This document shows, in pieces, positions 15,279 to 23,153 of a stretch of 51,134 nt of DNA. The position numbers were made by a program, and so were the translations under genes. Under the pieces are notes generated by a model. The model saw only the letters and a program-made list of their open reading frames with translations. It did no database searches and was not told where the DNA came from. Origin of the DNA: Eubacterium sp. GTDB lineage: Bacteria > Bacillota > Clostridia > Lachnospirales > Lachnospiraceae. Every line of letters starts with the position of its first letter. The stretch's first letter is position 1. The stretch lies in the NCBI GenBank assembly GCA_017539165.1, contig JAFYHN010000004.1:1-51134 (forward strand). Direction: 5' to 3'.

Positions 15279-15416
15279 CTAGTTCAATTCAGCCAGATAA
15301 ACCTTGGCTTTCTCATAGTTAAGCCTTATCCTTTCATCTGACCAGCAGCAGACTTCTTCTACATCATAGTTATAAAAGTCTGCCACAAATTGTATCATTT
15401 CAATCGTTATGTCCAT
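15279..15416 (-). CDS. Small protein without a ribosome site (45 aa)
   Basis: MDITIEMIQFVADFYNYDVE... to TAG. The ATG is the base after TTCTAATATTATAAT, so there is no Shine-Dalgarno; either coupling from the gene ending ten bases upstream or a leaderless start is needed. Helical, unknown. Confidence 0.5.
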   Translation of the reverse strand: MDITIEMIQFVADFYNYDVEEVCCWSDERIRLNYEKAKVYLAELN

Positions 15417-15431
15417 ATTATAATATTAGAA
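15417..15431 (-). promoter_or_regulatory. Junction motif containing a stop codon
   Basis: TTCTAATATTATAAT: TTC-TAA is the last sense codon and stop of the gene at 15426-15788, and the next ATG follows immediately. Confidence 0.5.
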
Positions 15432-15788
15432 AAGTGCTTTTTGCCGGTCATCTATAGTTATACACAGACTTTCTTCATAGTCAGCCTTGAACTTCCTGTA
15501 ATCTGCAATCTTCATGAAGTAAGGCTTTATTCCGATGTTAGCATAGGAAACCACTTCTTCTATTGGAATGGTCTTACTGAAAGGAAATATGCCTGAACCG
15601 TTTTCAATCATCTGCTGAATGTCTTTCATTTCAAAATCAGATGTGGTCAGGCAGATTCTGTCATCTTCAAAAAGCTCTAAAGTAAAAACCGGGTCTACAT
15701 CTCCCATCTTCAGGAGAGCGAGCAGGTCAGATTCATAGGTATGTCCTGACTTATCGGTGAACCCGTTTATGGAATACAGTCTATACAA
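15426..15788 (-). CDS. Unknown protein, TTG start
   Basis: 120 residues starting TTG (MYRLYSING) behind GAGGTGG. Mixed fold with no recognised motif. Its stop codon is part of the TTCTAATATTATAAT motif. Confidence 0.6.
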   Translation of the reverse strand: MYRLYSINGFTDKSGHTYESDLLALLKMGDVDPVFTLELFEDDRICLTTSDFEMKDIQQMIENGSGIFPFSKTIPIEEVVSYANIGIKPYFMKIADYRKFKADYEESLCITIDDRQKALF

Positions 15789-15802
15789 TTTCCACCTCTG
15801 TT

Positions 15803-16168
15803 TTAATTATAGGAAACTATCTTCACTTCACCATTGTCTAAAGAGAGTATGTATTCTTCAATCTTGTGCCAGTCCACATCATCAACCATGAATACGTTCT
15901 TGTCATCAATGTAGACATCAGCAACAATCTTCCTTGACTGCAGCTGATAAGGACTGAAGTTATAGCCGCTTAGATTGATGTCATGTTCATGCAACCAGCA
16001 GACAGCTTTCTCTAAATAAATACCTTCCCGGCAGGTCCAGAGAATACACTTATGACCGGCAGCCTGAAGATGTTTGATTGCCTCAACAACATAAGGTCTT
16101 GGTTCTGAAATATTTGGAAAACAATTCTCAGTAGTTATACAGCCGTCAAAGTCAATCGCAATTACCAT
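15803..16168 (-). CDS. HAD-superfamily phosphatase-like protein
   Basis: 121 residues behind AAGGAGAATAATT. HAD motif I is IAIDFDGCI (residues 3-11, nucleophile D6 and acid D8), motif II ILWTCREG (42-49), then RKIVADVYIDDKN (motifs III/IV). No cap domain. Small phage-type HAD proteins like this probably hydrolyse a phosphoester; substrate unknown. Confidence 0.78.
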   Translation of the reverse strand: MVIAIDFDGCITTENCFPNISEPRPYVVEAIKHLQAAGHKCILWTCREGIYLEKAVCWLHEHDINLSGYNFSPYQLQSRKIVADVYIDDKNVFMVDDVDWHKIEEYILSLDNGEVKIVSYN

Positions 16169-16170
16169 AA

Positions 16171-16332
16171 TTATTCTCCTTTACTTGGCGGTGCTACAAA
16201 CTTTTCAAGAAACTCGGCAAGTGCCTTGGTTTCTCTTTCTGCCAATTTAATTCCATCATTTGCATTTTGAAAGAACTCTATTACTCCAACAATTCCTCTA
16301 TCTCTGATTATAATATCAAGGTATTCTCGCAT
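16171..16332 (-). CDS. Small helical protein (53 aa)
   Basis: MREYLDIIIRDRGIVGVIEF... to TAA; GGAGAAATAATT precedes the ATG. Amphipathic helices, no known family. Tightly packed between neighbours (2-base gaps). Confidence 0.6.
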   Translation of the reverse strand: MREYLDIIIRDRGIVGVIEFFQNANDGIKLAERETKALAEFLEKFVAPPSKGE

Positions 16333-16334
16333 AA

Positions 16335-16838
16335 TTATTTCTCCTCTAAAAATTCATAATTGATTTCATAAAAGTTTGCAGAAAAATCTATGATATGAAT
16401 ATTTCGGATTCTTGTATGTAAACTCAGATTTCCGATAACATCAGCCAAACAATTCTTATGAACTTTAATTTCAACTGTTCTTGATTCAAGTGCAACATCA
16501 GGTATACAATCTTCATCACAAGGCTTTGCATCAACTTCATCAGATAAAAGTTTTTCGGCTTTCTTATAAAATTCATCTTTTAGTTGTACATAAATACTGA
16601 AAGTACCATCTTCATGAATTTTCAATCCACAACAGAAATCATTATCAATCTGTTTCATATAATTGTTTATAATTTTCTGTGTAGGAAGTTTCTTACCTTT
16701 AGCATTAAAATGAATATCCCTTATGGGATTTCCAATCATTGTACAACCAGAACCTATTACTTTTCCATCTGTATAACCGTCTGTAATCAATTTCTTTTTA
16801 AGTTGTTCTGATACACTTAATACATTATTACCATTCAT
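16335..16838 (-). CDS. Unknown protein
   Basis: 167 residues. Alternating helix and strand segments (LHTRIRNIHIIDFSANFYEI at the end). ATG directly follows the TAA of the gene upstream. Unknown. Confidence 0.6.
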   Translation of the reverse strand: MNGNNVLSVSEQLKKKLITDGYTDGKVIGSGCTMIGNPIRDIHFNAKGKKLPTQKIINNYMKQIDNDFCCGLKIHEDGTFSIYVQLKDEFYKKAEKLLSDEVDAKPCDEDCIPDVALESRTVEIKVHKNCLADVIGNLSLHTRIRNIHIIDFSANFYEINYEFLEEK

Positions 16839-17381
16839 TTATTTTACTCCTATCCACATATAAAATACATCATCTGCAACATCAACATCCCATTTAATTA
16901 AATAAGCGTTTTTGAATCTGCCATATTCTTCATCAGTAAGTTTTAGGAATATAAGTGAAGAATCTAAAAGATAACATTTCCAATTACCATTACCATTCTT
17001 TCCACCATGAATGAAAATAATCTGACGCTTATCCTGATATTCATTTGGAAGTTTATGCCCGAGTTCATCAGTAACTACATCTGCAACATATCCACAACTG
17101 AAACGATTGTCTTCTGTACCTGAAAGGCAGCTCTTTATTCTGTCAATGTATTCATCTGTAACATCAACCCATTCTTCGTTATACATTTCTTTTCCGTCTT
17201 TAGCCACTTCTTCCTTTCGCCAAATCTTTTCTTGTTCATCATAAAACTTTTTAACAAGTTCATCTCCTAAACCTTTTTCACCAACATAATCTATAATCTG
17301 TTTTTCCGTTTCAAAAGATTTACCAAAATACTTCTTAGCCAATTCAAAATCAAAATTCTTAGTACATTCACTTACTTTCAT
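16839..17381 (-). CDS. Unknown protein starting MKVSE
   Basis: 180 residues behind AAGGAGAAACTAA. The first five residues match the gene at 17767-18444 (MKVSEW), so the two may share a leader or origin. C-terminal part is beta-rich (WKCYLLDSSLIFLKL). Unknown. Confidence 0.6.
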   Translation of the reverse strand: MKVSECTKNFDFELAKKYFGKSFETEKQIIDYVGEKGLGDELVKKFYDEQEKIWRKEEVAKDGKEMYNEEWVDVTDEYIDRIKSCLSGTEDNRFSCGYVADVVTDELGHKLPNEYQDKRQIIFIHGGKNGNGNWKCYLLDSSLIFLKLTDEEYGRFKNAYLIKWDVDVADDVFYMWIGVK

Positions 17382-17393
17382 TTAGTTTCTCCT

Positions 17394-17597
17394 TTAATCA
17401 TCATCTCTTACACGAACCCAACGGTCGTCAGCATCCCAATAACCTTTCTGACCACTTCCATTATAGGTACAATGGTGTCCTTTACCGTCAGGGTCATATG
17501 AACCACCCGATAAATGTCTAGCCTCATCTGCTGAGATTTCTCCCTGTGAATACAGATTACGAGCCTCATCTGAACTTAAATTATTTGGTATTCCCAT
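17394..17597 (-). CDS. Small protein with a short internal repeat
   Basis: 67 residues. LSSDEARNLYSQGE is followed by ISADEARHLSGG, two copies of an EAR-L helix-turn unit resembling oligomerisation motifs of the SHOCT kind. The rest is Gly/Asp/Trp-rich with one His-His-Cys cluster. Start overlaps the previous stop (TAATG). Confidence 0.55.
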   Translation of the reverse strand: MGIPNNLSSDEARNLYSQGEISADEARHLSGGSYDPDGKGHHCTYNGSGQKGYWDADDRWVRVRDDD

Positions 17598-17764
17598 TAT
17601 TCTTTTCCTCCCTCAATAATTTTCATAGCCTTTTTAGTGCCAATCAATTCACCGATAAAGACATACAAATCATCTTTCATTTCTTCAGTCAGTTCATTGT
17701 CTTTTCTGACAGCCTCTACAATTCTTTGTGTTCTCATTTCATCAATATCAGGTATCATAGACAT
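17597..17764 (-). CDS. Small helical protein (55 aa)
   Basis: MSMIPDIDEMRTQRIVEAVR... to TAA, behind GGAGAAATAACT. Two predicted helices; unknown. Confidence 0.6.
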   Translation of the reverse strand: MSMIPDIDEMRTQRIVEAVRKDNELTEEMKDDLYVFIGELIGTKKAMKIIEGGKE

Positions 17765-17766
17765 AG

Positions 17767-18444
17767 TTATTTCTCCTCCTTTCTATGTTTAAGTCTTTCT
17801 AAATATTCTCCCTTACTGATTTCTTTCATTCTGAAAGTATCTTTATCATCTGCATAGTATCTGTTGATTTCTACTTTCTCACCCTCAGGTGTAAGACAAT
17901 AAAGTACAGCCCTTGTATTGAAATCAGTTTGGTCGCCTGTATAACCCTCAGCAATAAATTCTTCCGTATAGATTTTATATTTATTTGCAGGTGGATTATA
18001 AGGCATTATAATCGGGAACATTTCATCAATAAGGTTAGTAGGAGAACCCTGATATGTAAGACCTGTCTTTACATCAATACAGTAAGACCGGCTAATATCG
18101 TGGTATGTAACCTTACCATCATTATAGACATTCTTGAACAATGAAGACATTCGTTTACACTGATAACTATTGTAATCATCTTGGCTGCAAAGAACGCTTT
18201 TATCCCATATATCTTCCGTATCTTCAATTGGGGTAAGTGGCAACTCATTCAAAAGCCTTATAAGAATGTTTCTGGTAATACCATAAGAAAAGCCACTATG
18301 ACCTGCCTCACAGATTACCTTGTAAGCGTCTAAGGCATTTTGATAACAGGAACAGCCATAGTCAAATGATTTTCCATCCCAATCAGGATTTTCTCTTTTA
18401 CAGGCTAATTTAACTTCATTCTCAGCCCATTCACTTACTTTCAT
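17767..18444 (-). CDS. Conserved phage protein of unknown function
   Basis: 225 residues. MKVSEW...LACK, YGCSCYQNALDAYKVICEAG, HSGFSYGITRNILIRLLNE and PLTPIEDTEDIW are segments I recall from uncharacterised proteins in other phages, so this is a real conserved family without known role. Starts four bases inside the end of the gene upstream. Confidence 0.7.
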   Translation of the reverse strand: MKVSEWAENEVKLACKRENPDWDGKSFDYGCSCYQNALDAYKVICEAGHSGFSYGITRNILIRLLNELPLTPIEDTEDIWDKSVLCSQDDYNSYQCKRMSSLFKNVYNDGKVTYHDISRSYCIDVKTGLTYQGSPTNLIDEMFPIIMPYNPPANKYKIYTEEFIAEGYTGDQTDFNTRAVLYCLTPEGEKVEINRYYADDKDTFRMKEISKGEYLERLKHRKEEK

Positions 18445-18746
18445 TTAGTTTCTCCTTTCTTTGTTATTTTCTTTACAGGTTTCTTTAATTTATCTTCTAC
18501 CTCTTTAAGACGAACATTTAATTCTGATGAAAAATTACATAAATAATTAACCTGCCTAGTGAATAAATCGAGTTTTTCAGCAGTTTCTTTGTTCAACTTA
18601 CACATTTCATCATCTCTATGTTGTACTCTTTCCTGATTCTTTCTATAATAAATTCTATCACTCCAACATCTGATAGAATCTAAGATATGAAGAACTAATC
18701 CAAAAGCCTCCATAACCACAAACACAATAAAAATCTTTTCAATCAT
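18441..18746 (-). CDS. Membrane-anchored coiled-coil protein
   Basis: 101 residues. N-terminal membrane helix (KIFIVFVVMEAFGLVLHIL) followed by a charged coiled coil and a lysine-rich tail (KLKKPVKKITKKGETK). Function unknown. Confidence 0.65.
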   Translation of the reverse strand: MIEKIFIVFVVMEAFGLVLHILDSIRCWSDRIYYRKNQERVQHRDDEMCKLNKETAEKLDLFTRQVNYLCNFSSELNVRLKEVEDKLKKPVKKITKKGETK

Positions 18747-18759
18747 TATTTCCTCCTTT

Positions 18760-18984
18760 CTATTCTACATTTATTATCAATTTATCTTTTTCAAATTCTT
18801 CACTGTAATAACTCATAAAATTGCTGACTTTTAATTTTCCACAATCTTCAGGTGTAATATCATAATCTTCAGGTTTGGAAGTTGAGAAAATATAATCACC
18901 CTTTTTTATGCTCCAAACTTTTACTTCACTTTTAGGGTTATTCCTATGCAACCAAACACTGATTAAATCATCTACAGTTATCAT
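18760..18984 (-). CDS. Small unknown protein
   Basis: 74 residues behind AAAGGAGAAACAAA. Mixed alpha/beta, acidic. Unknown. Confidence 0.6.
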   Translation of the reverse strand: MITVDDLISVWLHRNNPKSEVKVWSIKKGDYIFSTSKPEDYDITPEDCGKLKVSNFMSYYSEEFEKDKLIINVE

Positions 18985-18996
18985 TTTGTTTCTCCT

Positions 18997-19179
18997 TTAC
19001 AGTACCTTTATTTCTTTTTCTTTTAGTACCAATTCTTTTATCTGTGTTATATCAGTAACCGGTATCCAAGTACAGAATCTTAATCTGCCTTCTACTCTAT
19101 CAAACCACATTACCTGTTTACCCTGACGGAAGGCTCTTTCAAAAGTTTCAATCTTCTGTTTCGTTCTTTGTTTCATCAT
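18997..19179 (-). CDS. Small unknown protein
   Basis: 60 residues; start chosen six bases after GAGG (MMKQRTKQ), since the longer frame lies inside the upstream gene. Basic N-terminus; FRQGKQVMWFDRVEGRLRFC suggests a small beta domain. Confidence 0.55.
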   Translation of the reverse strand: MMKQRTKQKIETFERAFRQGKQVMWFDRVEGRLRFCTWIPVTDITQIKELVLKEKEIKVL

Positions 19180-19363
19180 TCCATTCCTCATAGGCTGCAA
19201 CATAACCCTGACAGACACTCAGGTGTTCACAGTCAAATTGTTTTGTTGCTCTTTGAGTAGTAACCATAAGTGTTTCGTTCATATATTCAAAATCAAAAGA
19301 ACCACCACCAAATACAGCGAAAGGTTTCTTATCACCCTGTTTCTTATAAACAGCAAGAATCAT
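19148..19363 (-). CDS. Small unknown protein
   Basis: 71 residues; AAGGAGATGAAGA upstream. MILAVYKKQGDKKPFAVFGG then an acidic helical tail. Overlaps neighbours at both ends. Confidence 0.55.
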   Translation of the reverse strand: MILAVYKKQGDKKPFAVFGGGSFDFEYMNETLMVTTQRATKQFDCEHLSVCQGYVAAYEEWNDETKNETED

Positions 19364-19590
19364 TCTTCATCTCCTTTAGGGTCTACCACAGTAACTTTCA
19401 TTTCCTTATCTTTGTCCACCAGTACGGAAACAATATACTTCTCAATGCTGTTCTCACGAGGAAATGGTCTGAATACTGTCCTGACAGCTACCGAATAACC
19501 TTCTACGATAAGTGGTCTGATGAATCCTAAAAGATTGTCAGTATACTCAAATTCAACTTCAGCTACTGTTGGTTTTAATGTCATTGCCAT
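19360..19590 (-). CDS. Small unknown protein
   Basis: 76 residues from ATG behind GAGGATTAAGATT (MAMTLKPTVAEVEFEY); the long in-frame extension overlaps another gene and has no ribosome site. Looks like one beta-sheet domain. Confidence 0.6.
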   Translation of the reverse strand: MAMTLKPTVAEVEFEYTDNLLGFIRPLIVEGYSVAVRTVFRPFPRENSIEKYIVSVLVDKDKEMKVTVVDPKGDEE

Positions 19591-19594
19591 AATC

Positions 19595-19783
19595 TTAATC
19601 CTCATTTGGAGCCGGAGCTTCTGTTCTGTTATTTTCCTGTTTAATGGTATAAGCAACATTATCAGGTAGACTGTATCTTTCAAACAATGCCTGTATGAAA
19701 AGAAGTGCATCATGTAAACACATATCTCTGGCAAGAACCCTATCTTCATTCTGGTCTATAACACAATAATGAATATCATTCAT
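19595..19783 (-). CDS. Small unknown protein
   Basis: 62 residues behind AAGGAGATTGAATT. MNDIHYCVIDQNEDRVLARD then a helix (DALLFIQALFERYSL). Unknown. Confidence 0.6.
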   Translation of the reverse strand: MNDIHYCVIDQNEDRVLARDMCLHDALLFIQALFERYSLPDNVAYTIKQENNRTEAPAPNED

Positions 19784-19795
19784 AATTCAATCTCC

Positions 19796-20011
19796 TTACC
19801 AAATACACAGTTTAATAATAGACAATGCTAGACAGATAACCTGAATAAACATTGCAGGCTTTGAACCTTTACTCTCACTCCAGTTCATAGAGTCACCTAA
19901 TATCAAAAGAATTAGAAATGCTGCTGATACAACAAGGGATGCAATTACAAGACCTTTGATATGAAACAGCCAACCAAAGATTAAAAACAATATTTCGATA
20001 ATATTAAACAT
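19796..20011 (-). CDS. Small two-helix membrane protein
   Basis: 71 residues behind AAGGAGTAAGTATC. Hydrophobic segments IIEILFLIFGWLFHIKGLVI and VVSAAFLILLILG, with a third weak one at the end. Unknown. Confidence 0.6.
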   Translation of the reverse strand: MFNIIEILFLIFGWLFHIKGLVIASLVVSAAFLILLILGDSMNWSESKGSKPAMFIQVICLALSIIKLCIW

Positions 20012-20024
20012 GATACTTACTCCT

Positions 20025-20040
20025 TATTATAATACTAGAA
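20025..20040 (-). promoter_or_regulatory. Junction motif containing a stop codon
   Basis: TTCTAGTATTATAATA: TTC-TAG ends the 29-residue gene, and AAGGAG of the next gene follows directly. Confidence 0.5.
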
Positions 20041-20124
20041 TGTTCGGTCCTCAAACTTGATTTCATCATTGCCGGGGAATTCTTCGTGCCAATCCATTTC
20101 AACTAGGAAACATTCATATCTCAT
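20035..20124 (-). CDS. Tiny protein (29 aa)
   Basis: MRYECFLVEMDWHEEF... ending TTC-TAG. Four-base overlap with the previous gene (ATGA) supports translation by coupling. Acidic, unknown. Confidence 0.45.
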   Translation of the reverse strand: MRYECFLVEMDWHEEFPGNDEIKFEDRTF

Positions 20125-20414
20125 TTACTTTCTCCCTTATCAAATAATTTTAGAATGATAGATTTATCATCATATTTAATCTTTCTCAGTTTATTCATAT
20201 GTTCCCTAGCAGCATTTGTTGCAATATCAAGGTATTCATTATCATCACATCTCAGGCACTTCATACTCGACAGTCTGCTGTTGGTAGAGAAAAGATATTC
20301 GTCAGAAAACTGTACACCTTTATCAGTTATATCTTTTACCTTTACAAGTATCTCCCAACCATCACTGTCATAGTTCCTAGCCTTACTTGATACATAAACC
20401 TGTAGGTTTTTCAT
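20121..20414 (-). CDS. Small unknown protein
   Basis: 97 residues behind AAAGGAGAAATAGAAA. Beta-type N-terminus (LQVYVSSKARNYDSDGWEIL), basic helical C-terminus. Unknown. Confidence 0.6.
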   Translation of the reverse strand: MKNLQVYVSSKARNYDSDGWEILVKVKDITDKGVQFSDEYLFSTNSRLSSMKCLRCDDNEYLDIATNAAREHMNKLRKIKYDDKSIILKLFDKGESK

Positions 20415-20417
20415 TTT

Positions 20418-20564
20418 CTATTTCTCCTTTACAGTAACTTTCTTAATATCTCCGTGGGTAATCTCGGAAAACTTAATTACAGCCTGTTCAATGTCTTCAA
20501 GAAACTTTTCCTTTGAAAATTCTTCATTTTCAAGTTCTAATTCAAAACTTATTTTCAGTTTCAT
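20418..20564 (-). CDS. Small charged protein (48 aa)
   Basis: MKLKISFELELENEEFSKEK... to TAG; AAAGGAG seven bases before the ATG. Looks like one strand-helix-strand unit. Unknown. Confidence 0.6.
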   Translation of the reverse strand: MKLKISFELELENEEFSKEKFLEDIEQAVIKFSEITHGDIKKVTVKEK

Positions 20565-20728
20565 GGTACAAACTCCTTTACATAATCTTTATAATTACTT
20601 ACTGCAATAACAGAAAGTATGCCGAAGAAACACATATTGTGGGTATCCTTAGCATGATAGAAAATCACAAACCCGGTTATAAGTACCACACAAATAAGAG
20701 CCTCAGCAATTAAACCAAACCATTTCAT
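20561..20728 (-). CDS. Small membrane protein
   Basis: 55 residues from ATG behind GGGAGGAAAAAGA. Two short hydrophobic segments (LIAEALICVVLITGFVIF; CFFGILSVIAVS). Unknown. Confidence 0.55.
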   Translation of the reverse strand: MKWFGLIAEALICVVLITGFVIFYHAKDTHNMCFFGILSVIAVSNYKDYVKEFVP

Positions 20729-20991
20729 TCTTTTTCCTCCCAATGTTCACCATCATAACTTATCCATTCCGTTCCATCTTCGGCATAACTTGTATATTTA
20801 TGTTCAAAAATATCATATGACGTTTTTGGCGGCTTGAATAAAAAGAACTTCTTAGCCATATTAATTACTTTCTTACAGTCTTCACAGATAACCGGATAAC
20901 GGCTTTCTACAAAGCTGCCACAAGCCAAACAACTTGTTCCTATCTTTACAGAACTGGTTGTGTTTATCGAAGTTACAGACATTTCAGACAT
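20725..20991 (-). CDS. Small zinc-ribbon protein
   Basis: 88 residues behind GGGGAGATGT. CLAC at about 20-23 and CEDC at about 36-39 form a four-cysteine zinc ribbon, followed by a basic stretch. Probably binds nucleic acid or protein; role unknown. Confidence 0.62.
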   Translation of the reverse strand: MSEMSVTSINTTSSVKIGTSCLACGSFVESRYPVICEDCKKVINMAKKFFLFKPPKTSYDIFEHKYTSYAEDGTEWISYDGEHWEEKE

Positions 20992-21214
20992 ACATCTCCC
21001 CTACAATACGAATGGATTCAAACCCGTCACCATATTCCTTATATTTATCAAGTTCATCTTCACGAACAATCAAATCTCCTTTTGGAATTGTAAGATATTC
21101 AGTATCAGGAATATCTTTACCCTCAACCTTTGTGTGTTTTGCTACGGTATCCCTCATGCAATTTGTGTACTGATTGAATGTTACCCGGTACAGTTTTACC
21201 AAAGTATTTCCCAT
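20984..21214 (-). CDS. Small unknown protein
   Basis: 76 residues behind AAGGAGGAATAAATT. VTFNQYTNCMRDTVAK then acidic C-terminus. Unknown. Confidence 0.6.
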   Translation of the reverse strand: MGNTLVKLYRVTFNQYTNCMRDTVAKHTKVEGKDIPDTEYLTIPKGDLIVREDELDKYKEYGDGFESIRIVGEMYV

Positions 21215-21217
21215 AAT

Positions 21218-21739
21218 TTATTCCTCCTTTATAAATTGTTCTGCTTCTGATAAAAAGTCATCAACATCTGTTAATTCTGTGTTTGGATTGTTCAATGTCC
21301 TAACAGCATTGCATAGTTTTTCAATAATCTTCTTTGACTGTTCTATCTGCTTATCTTGTATATCAGAAATACATTCACTAAGATGTACAACAGTCTTTTT
21401 ATTATGTTCAATTTCTTTTACCTTCTTTTCCAAGTCTGCTATCTTTATAGCTTGATTGTTTATTACATCAAGAAGGTGGTTGTTTTCAGTTTCATACTTC
21501 TGCCAATTAGCAAGTCTTAATTCTGCACACTTTACCCAATTATTTAACTTGTCTTTCAGTTCCTTAATCTCAACATCTTTTCCTTCCAGAGCAAAATCAC
21601 AGTCTGCTTTGACTTCTTCTACACCTGTGAGATAACCATTTTTGAAAATGCGTAAATTATCTAAATCCACTAAATCAGTAGGCTTTCCAAAAAACTTTTC
21701 AGCACTTTTTTCTGCTTTCTGTTTAAGTTCTTCTGTCAT
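21218..21739 (-). CDS. Coiled-coil protein
   Basis: 173 residues, helical throughout, with heptad-like stretches (FALEGKDVEIKELKDKLNNW; NNQAIKIADLEKKVKEIEHN). An N-terminal FLAGged-type repeat KQKAEKSAEKFFGKPTDL precedes a GYLTGVEE segment seen in phage small proteins. Unknown. Confidence 0.6.
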   Translation of the reverse strand: MTEELKQKAEKSAEKFFGKPTDLVDLDNLRIFKNGYLTGVEEVKADCDFALEGKDVEIKELKDKLNNWVKCAELRLANWQKYETENNHLLDVINNQAIKIADLEKKVKEIEHNKKTVVHLSECISDIQDKQIEQSKKIIEKLCNAVRTLNNPNTELTDVDDFLSEAEQFIKEE

Positions 21740-21741
21740 AC

Positions 21742-22137
21742 TTACTCCTTATCAAAAGTGGGGATTTCACACCAAGCGATAATGGGTAGGTTCACTTGTC
21801 TACATCTGACTACCCAATAATTTTTATGATAGTCATAATACCCAACTTCTCGACCCCAATCCTTTATATGAAGCCATACATCTTGACTTATTTTTCTTTC
21901 ATCTTCAATCATTTTAGGTAAATCATTTGGGTCTGTGTGCCATTGTGGTCTGCCTGCTTTAAGTCCTGCAAGGTAACCGTAATGTCTACCCATACAATAA
22001 CCACTTCTAAACCTTACCATTTCATTTAATGGAACTTCATCAGGTGTGGAATTGAACATCTTACAATACTCAACTTCTGCTTTCTTTTCTTCATCTTCAA
22101 GTTTATACCATAGTTTATTTAATTTTTCTTCTGTCAT
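21742..22137 (-). CDS. DUF551-like protein
   Basis: 131 residues. The C-terminal half (DVWLHIKDWGREVGYYDYHK, then WVVRCRQVNLPIIAWCEIP) has the 'W..Y...W......W..iP' layout of the small DUF551 family common in phages. N-terminal helices include a GYCMGRHYGYLAGLKAG turn. Two further copies of this fold lie at 25506 and 25750. Function unknown. Confidence 0.6.
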   Translation of the reverse strand: MTEEKLNKLWYKLEDEEKKAEVEYCKMFNSTPDEVPLNEMVRFRSGYCMGRHYGYLAGLKAGRPQWHTDPNDLPKMIEDERKISQDVWLHIKDWGREVGYYDYHKNYWVVRCRQVNLPIIAWCEIPTFDKE

Positions 22138-22691
22138 ATCTCAGCCTCTCCAAATCCTTTCTTCAGTTCTTCCGGTATATATGACGATTTAATTTCATTA
22201 TAAACATTATCAAAACATTTATACAAAACCATTTTACCAAAATGTGCATACTCAATATTCTTAGGGCTTATCTGTTTAGTGTCAGGGATTTCAATACAAT
22301 ACTCATGACCCTCGTAATCAAACAGTATGGAATAACAATAACCCTCATAGCCGCAGGTTCTTATATCCTTAACCTTAATCTTCCTATCTAACAGTTTACA
22401 AAGGTTATCTTGGAAGAAATCAAAACAGTCCTTTTCTTTATATCTTCTCCGTCTGTCTATCTTCTCACCATTATTGAGTTTAGCCAACCAATCCCTAGCA
22501 CCCTTTATACATGTAAGGTATTCCCAATAATTGATATTAGCCTTGATTACGGAAACATAATCATTAAAGGTGAGTTGTTCTAGTTTCTGATACTTCTCAA
22601 CATTACTTTTCATTTCTTCATGAAGTTGTTTCGCTGTTTCAATGTCTATGAATTTCTGATAATCTTTATACTGTTCAGGAAGTTGTATCAT
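22134..22691 (-). CDS. Unknown protein
   Basis: 185 residues, helical N-terminal two-thirds and a beta C-terminal part (CYSILFDYEGHEYCIEIPD). Starts behind AGGATAAATT; four-base overlap with the next gene. Unknown. Confidence 0.6.
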   Translation of the reverse strand: MIQLPEQYKDYQKFIDIETAKQLHEEMKSNVEKYQKLEQLTFNDYVSVIKANINYWEYLTCIKGARDWLAKLNNGEKIDRRRRYKEKDCFDFFQDNLCKLLDRKIKVKDIRTCGYEGYCYSILFDYEGHEYCIEIPDTKQISPKNIEYAHFGKMVLYKCFDNVYNEIKSSYIPEELKKGFGEAEI

Positions 22692-22694
22692 AAT

Positions 22695-22880
22695 TTATCC
22701 TCTGCGGCTTTCTATTCTTTCACCAAGTTGAAGAACAATAGTTGTATCACCCTCACTTGAATGAATCAAATCATAACCTGTGATTTCATAATGTCCTTTA
22801 CCTTTCTGAACCAAAATGAAATCTGTCTTGTTTTCTTTCAGTAATTTTTCAAAGTCTTTTCTGTCTGTGTAATCTTTCAT
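22695..22880 (-). CDS. Small unknown protein
   Basis: 61 residues behind TGGAGTAAAATCATT. Looks like a single beta domain (DFILVQKGKGHYEITGYDLI). Preceded by the TTCTATTATTATAATA motif. Confidence 0.6.
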   Translation of the reverse strand: MKDYTDRKDFEKLLKENKTDFILVQKGKGHYEITGYDLIHSSEGDTTIVLQLGERIESRRG

Positions 22881-22895
22881 AATGATTTTACTCCA

Positions 22896-22911
22896 TATTA
22901 TAATAATAGAA
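22896..22911 (-). promoter_or_regulatory. Junction/promoter motif TTCTATTATTATAATA
   Basis: Begins at the base after the TAA of the gene ending at 22912 and is followed at once by TGGAG of the next gene. Confidence 0.5.
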
Positions 22912-23133
22912 TTACTCTGAATAACCCAAATCTCGTCTGAGCCTGTCTAACTCATACATCAGATAACCATAACGCTGTGAATCATTTGGAACATCAAGTA
23001 CCTTAGCCCTTATTTCGTTTATACGGTTAATGACATTCTTTATGACATCAGTGTTGTCTATATAAGAAACAGGGTCTACATACTTATTTGCTACAATGTC
23101 AGGTCCACCTACTGTTACTTCAAGTTCATTCAT
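22912..23133 (-). CDS. Small unknown protein
   Basis: 73 residues; start chosen seven bases after AAGGAG (MNELEVTVGG), a nearer ATG two codons upstream being too close. Helical C-terminus (YGYLMYELDRLRRDLG). Unknown. Confidence 0.55.
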   Translation of the reverse strand: MNELEVTVGGPDIVANKYVDPVSYIDNTDVIKNVINRINEIRAKVLDVPNDSQRYGYLMYELDRLRRDLGYSE

Positions 23134-23153
23134 CTTCATTCTCCTTCCAACCA